Source: Catenaria anguillulae PL171 (lineage: Eukaryota > Blastocladiomycota > Blastocladiomycetes > Blastocladiales > Catenariaceae). From it: a DNA stretch of 64,000 bases. Both the position numbers and the translations under genes were made by a program. The stretch is from the NCBI GenBank assembly GCA_002102555.1, contig MCFL01000012.1:434001-498000 (forward strand). Reading direction: 5' to 3'. The notes below the pieces were generated by a model, which searched no databases, had not been told where the DNA came from, and saw only the letters and a list, made by a program, of their open reading frames with translations. Positions 62,300 to 64,000 of the stretch are shown piece after piece (the first letter of the stretch is position 1; each line of letters begins with the position of its first letter).

Positions 62300-64000
62300 T
62301 CAAAATTCATCACCAAACGACAGGGTTGTCGTCTTTGCACCAACCCTCTTCCTTTTGTTCTTTTTGCCCTCGACCGCACCTGCCCTCCTTTCGCCCTCAT
62401 CTGCTTCCACATCCGCATCTGCGGCCCGCTTGCGTTTAAACAGCCTCGGCTTGAACGAGTCCACTTGTGTTGTCCCCGCCAAAGCATCTCGCTCATCTAC
62501 CCTCTCGTACTCGCCTGCCTGTGCCATTTCTCTAGCCTCGCCCTTGACTCTCAACGCCGGCGGAACAGCAATCCCCGCGTCTTCCAACTGGTGCATGGCC
62601 AACACCCTCGCGACCGCATCTGCCGCAATGTGGGTCTCGCCCTCGCCCACCTCGACCTGCGGCATATCCTCCGCATCCAACGCCGGCCCCAGCGCACGCT
62701 GCGCAAGCCGCGCCACCGCATCGCCAAAGATCTTGTCAAACACCTCTTGCGGCGGCCGGGGCATGCTGGCAAGCGGATCGACCCACGCGACATGTGCAGG
62801 CGTTTCGGCCGCAACGTGCGACCTCGGATCGAGTTTGAACGGGTTTGCGCCCCTTGCGCCTTCCAGGATCGACTGCATGGTCGCCTCGTTCAAGTGCTCG
62901 TCGACCTCGGGGCCGACGTCGCCACCTAGACCACTGGGTCCGCTGCCGCCCGCGTTGTGCTTGCCGTGCGGTGGCGCGACGCCAAACCTTTTGCACACGA
63001 GTCGAGTTGGGAAAAAGTCTGTAATTGTGCGTGTCATGGCACCAAACATGCTCATGGCTGCTGCCGATGCGGCGGGATCGCCTCCAGCCGTGGAGGTAGA
63101 CGTCGTCGCCCCCGCGTCTGTGTCGGCAGCAGCAGGCGTCGCATCGCCGACTTGCACCTCGGCGCGTGTGAACCGCGCTTCGAGCATGGCCGACATGGGC
63201 CGAAACAGCGACGCGGTCGAGGCGAATTCAGATTGCTCTGCGTCAGAAAGGATCTGTGAATTGCGACAAAAATGGGCAAGGTCAGCCCTTTCCCCCACAA
63301 GTGCTGGATATGCCCCATAGCGTACCGGCGGATCTGTTGAGTTGCCAGCACAAAACTCGCAGTAGGCAAGAAATCGGGCGCGCTTGTCGCCCGTAAATGG
63401 TTTGTGTGGCGCATTAAGAGCTGCTTGCGCGATTTCTTTGGATACTTTCTTGATTGTCGGATGTGCGGCCATGGATGGCAAGGGTGGCGGCGGCGGGATC
63501 GGGAGCTGCGGCATGCCTGAGGGCAGGGGTGGTGGGGGCGGAATCGAAAGTCCGTGCGGTAACCGCATGACAGGGAGCCCCGTGAGCGGAGGAAGTGGCA
63601 TTGGTGGAAACGGCGTGCCTGGTGGGAGTGGGGGGACGAGAACAGTCGGTCCAGGTGGCGGCAACTTTGCGATTGGCGGCTTCGGCTTCCAGCCCTCGGG
63701 TACTCGGACAGTAGCGGCAGGTGCGCTCAAAACGACGCCGCGCGCGCACACAATGAACCCTGGGATGGCTCGCATACCGTCGCTGCACACGTCGGTTGCA
63801 CCAATCGGTGTGTCGTACGCTTTCGAAGCCGGCTCGATTGGGTGCTTCTTGGACAAGCGCGGGAGAGCGACCCGGCCAAGCCCAGTGCCCTCATCGTCCT
63901 CTTGATCCGAGTACACAGCCACATCCTCGTCCATGTCGTCCTCGTTGAGAATGCCGACACCGATCCCGCCGCGAATCCCTAGCGGGGCGGCTCGCTTGCG
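62300..64000 (-). CDS. GPATCH1: GPATCH1-like splicing factor, 5' end beyond window
   Basis: The frame is open to the window edge, so the N-terminal G-patch is outside. Visible parts in order: GGIGVGILNEDDMDEDVAVY near the edge (family pattern GIGA-E-DDED-Y), IPGFIVCA and VRVPEGWKPKPP, two poly-proline runs, then DKRARFLAYCEFC, SEFASTASLFRPMSAMLEARFTRA, RLVCKRFGVAPP (GPATCH1/TOUGH signature LCKRF-V--P), and a Lys-rich end closing in TTTLSFGDEF. GPATCH1 proteins join catalytic-stage spliceosomes and stimulate a DEAH helicase. A stop-free 72-bp stretch at 63254-63325 has a GTACGC donor and CACAG acceptor; since 72 is a multiple of three it reads through, but the family alignment suggests it is an intron. 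Confidence 0.82.
   Translation of the reverse strand, partial: RKRAAPLGIRGGIGVGILNEDDMDEDVAVYSDQEDDEGTGLGRVALPRLSKKHPIEPASKAYDTPIGATDVCSDGMRAIPGFIVCARGVVLSAPAATVRVPEGWKPKPPIAKLPPPGPTVLVPPLPPGTPFPPMPLPPLTGLPVMRLPHGLSIPPPPPLPSGMPQLPIPPPPPLPSMAAHPTIKKVSKEIAQAALNAPHKPFTGDKRARFLAYCEFCAGNSTDPPVRYGAYPALVGERADLAHFCRNSQILSDAEQSEFASTASLFRPMSAMLEARFTRAEVQVGDATPAAADTDAGATTSTSTAGGDPAASAAAMSMFGAMTRTITDFFPTRLVCKRFGVAPPHGKHNAGGSGPSGLGGDVGPEVDEHLNEATMQSILEGARGANPFKLDPRSHVAAETPAHVAWVDPLASMPRPPQEVFDKIFGDAVARLAQRALGPALDAEDMPQVEVGEGETHIAADAVARVLAMHQLEDAGIAVPPALRVKGEAREMAQAGEYERVDERDALAGTTQVDSFKPRLFKRKRAADADVEADEGERRAGAVEGKKNKRKRVGAKTTTLSFGDEF

Overview
The window reads as nuclear DNA of a fungus. Genes are spread over both strands and broken by many short GT-AG introns, mostly 60-105 bp, with CTAAC/CTGAC-like branch sites. 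The gene set is fungal (chitin synthase, class-3 lipases, FSH-type hydrolase), with features common in early-diverging zoosporic lineages: a kinesin-3 with FHA and PH domains, a PRL phosphatase with a CAAX box, a PRPP-synthetase-associated protein, and a protein built from ankyrin-like LDWW repeats. A blastocladiomycete such as a Catenaria or Allomyces relative is my best guess, but that is inference. All genes use the standard code. No rRNA, tRNA or CRISPR was recognised.

Layout. 1-6 kb: 3' part of a uroporphyrinogen decarboxylase gene (-), mitochondrial ribosomal protein L11 (+), large LDWW repeat protein (+). 6-12 kb: tandem pair of single-pass Cys-rich membrane proteins (+,+) and a secreted class-3 lipase (-). 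12-16.4 kb: a mobile-element graveyard with a Ty3/gypsy reverse-transcriptase relic and a decayed DDE-transposase-like gene. 16.8-31 kb: PRPP synthetase-associated protein (-), a possible pseudokinase (+), two more single-pass membrane proteins, and a CDT2-like WD40 protein (+). 31-48.6 kb: kinesin-3 (-), FSH hydrolase (-), flavin monooxygenase-like enzyme (-), GHGFGHASR glycosyltransferase (-), an unknown protein (+), chitin synthase (-), PRL phosphatase (+). 49.7-52.8 kb: tandem pair of secreted lipases (+,+), paralogous to the one near 11 kb.

53-62 kb is the most unusual part. A large Plavaka-like (CACTA-related) transposase gene of six spliced segments lies beside a divergently transcribed zinc-finger gene. 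Its fourth exon is split by a separate 2,468-bp element with 21-bp terminal inverted repeats and a 3-bp target duplication (CAC). Removing the element and one CAC restores the frame exactly, giving 1,128 codons. Inside the inserted element is a nearly perfect 207-bp inverted repeat around a 169-bp spacer. The window ends in a GPATCH1-like splicing factor gene (-).

Many otherwise convincing genes carry single-base frame breaks, nearly all equivalent to one missing base (UROD, lipase 1, flavin enzyme, glycosyltransferase twice, chitin synthase N-terminus, a membrane protein). That shared direction points to assembly or consensus errors rather than independent gene decay, and it affects how the pseudogene-like calls below should be read.

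Functionally the genes are a mixture: heme synthesis, nucleotide metabolism, cell-wall synthesis, vesicle transport, cell-cycle ubiquitination, splicing, secreted lipolysis and surface proteins. No operon-like logic is expected or seen. The tandem membrane-protein and lipase pairs are local duplications with patchy, conversion-like identity.
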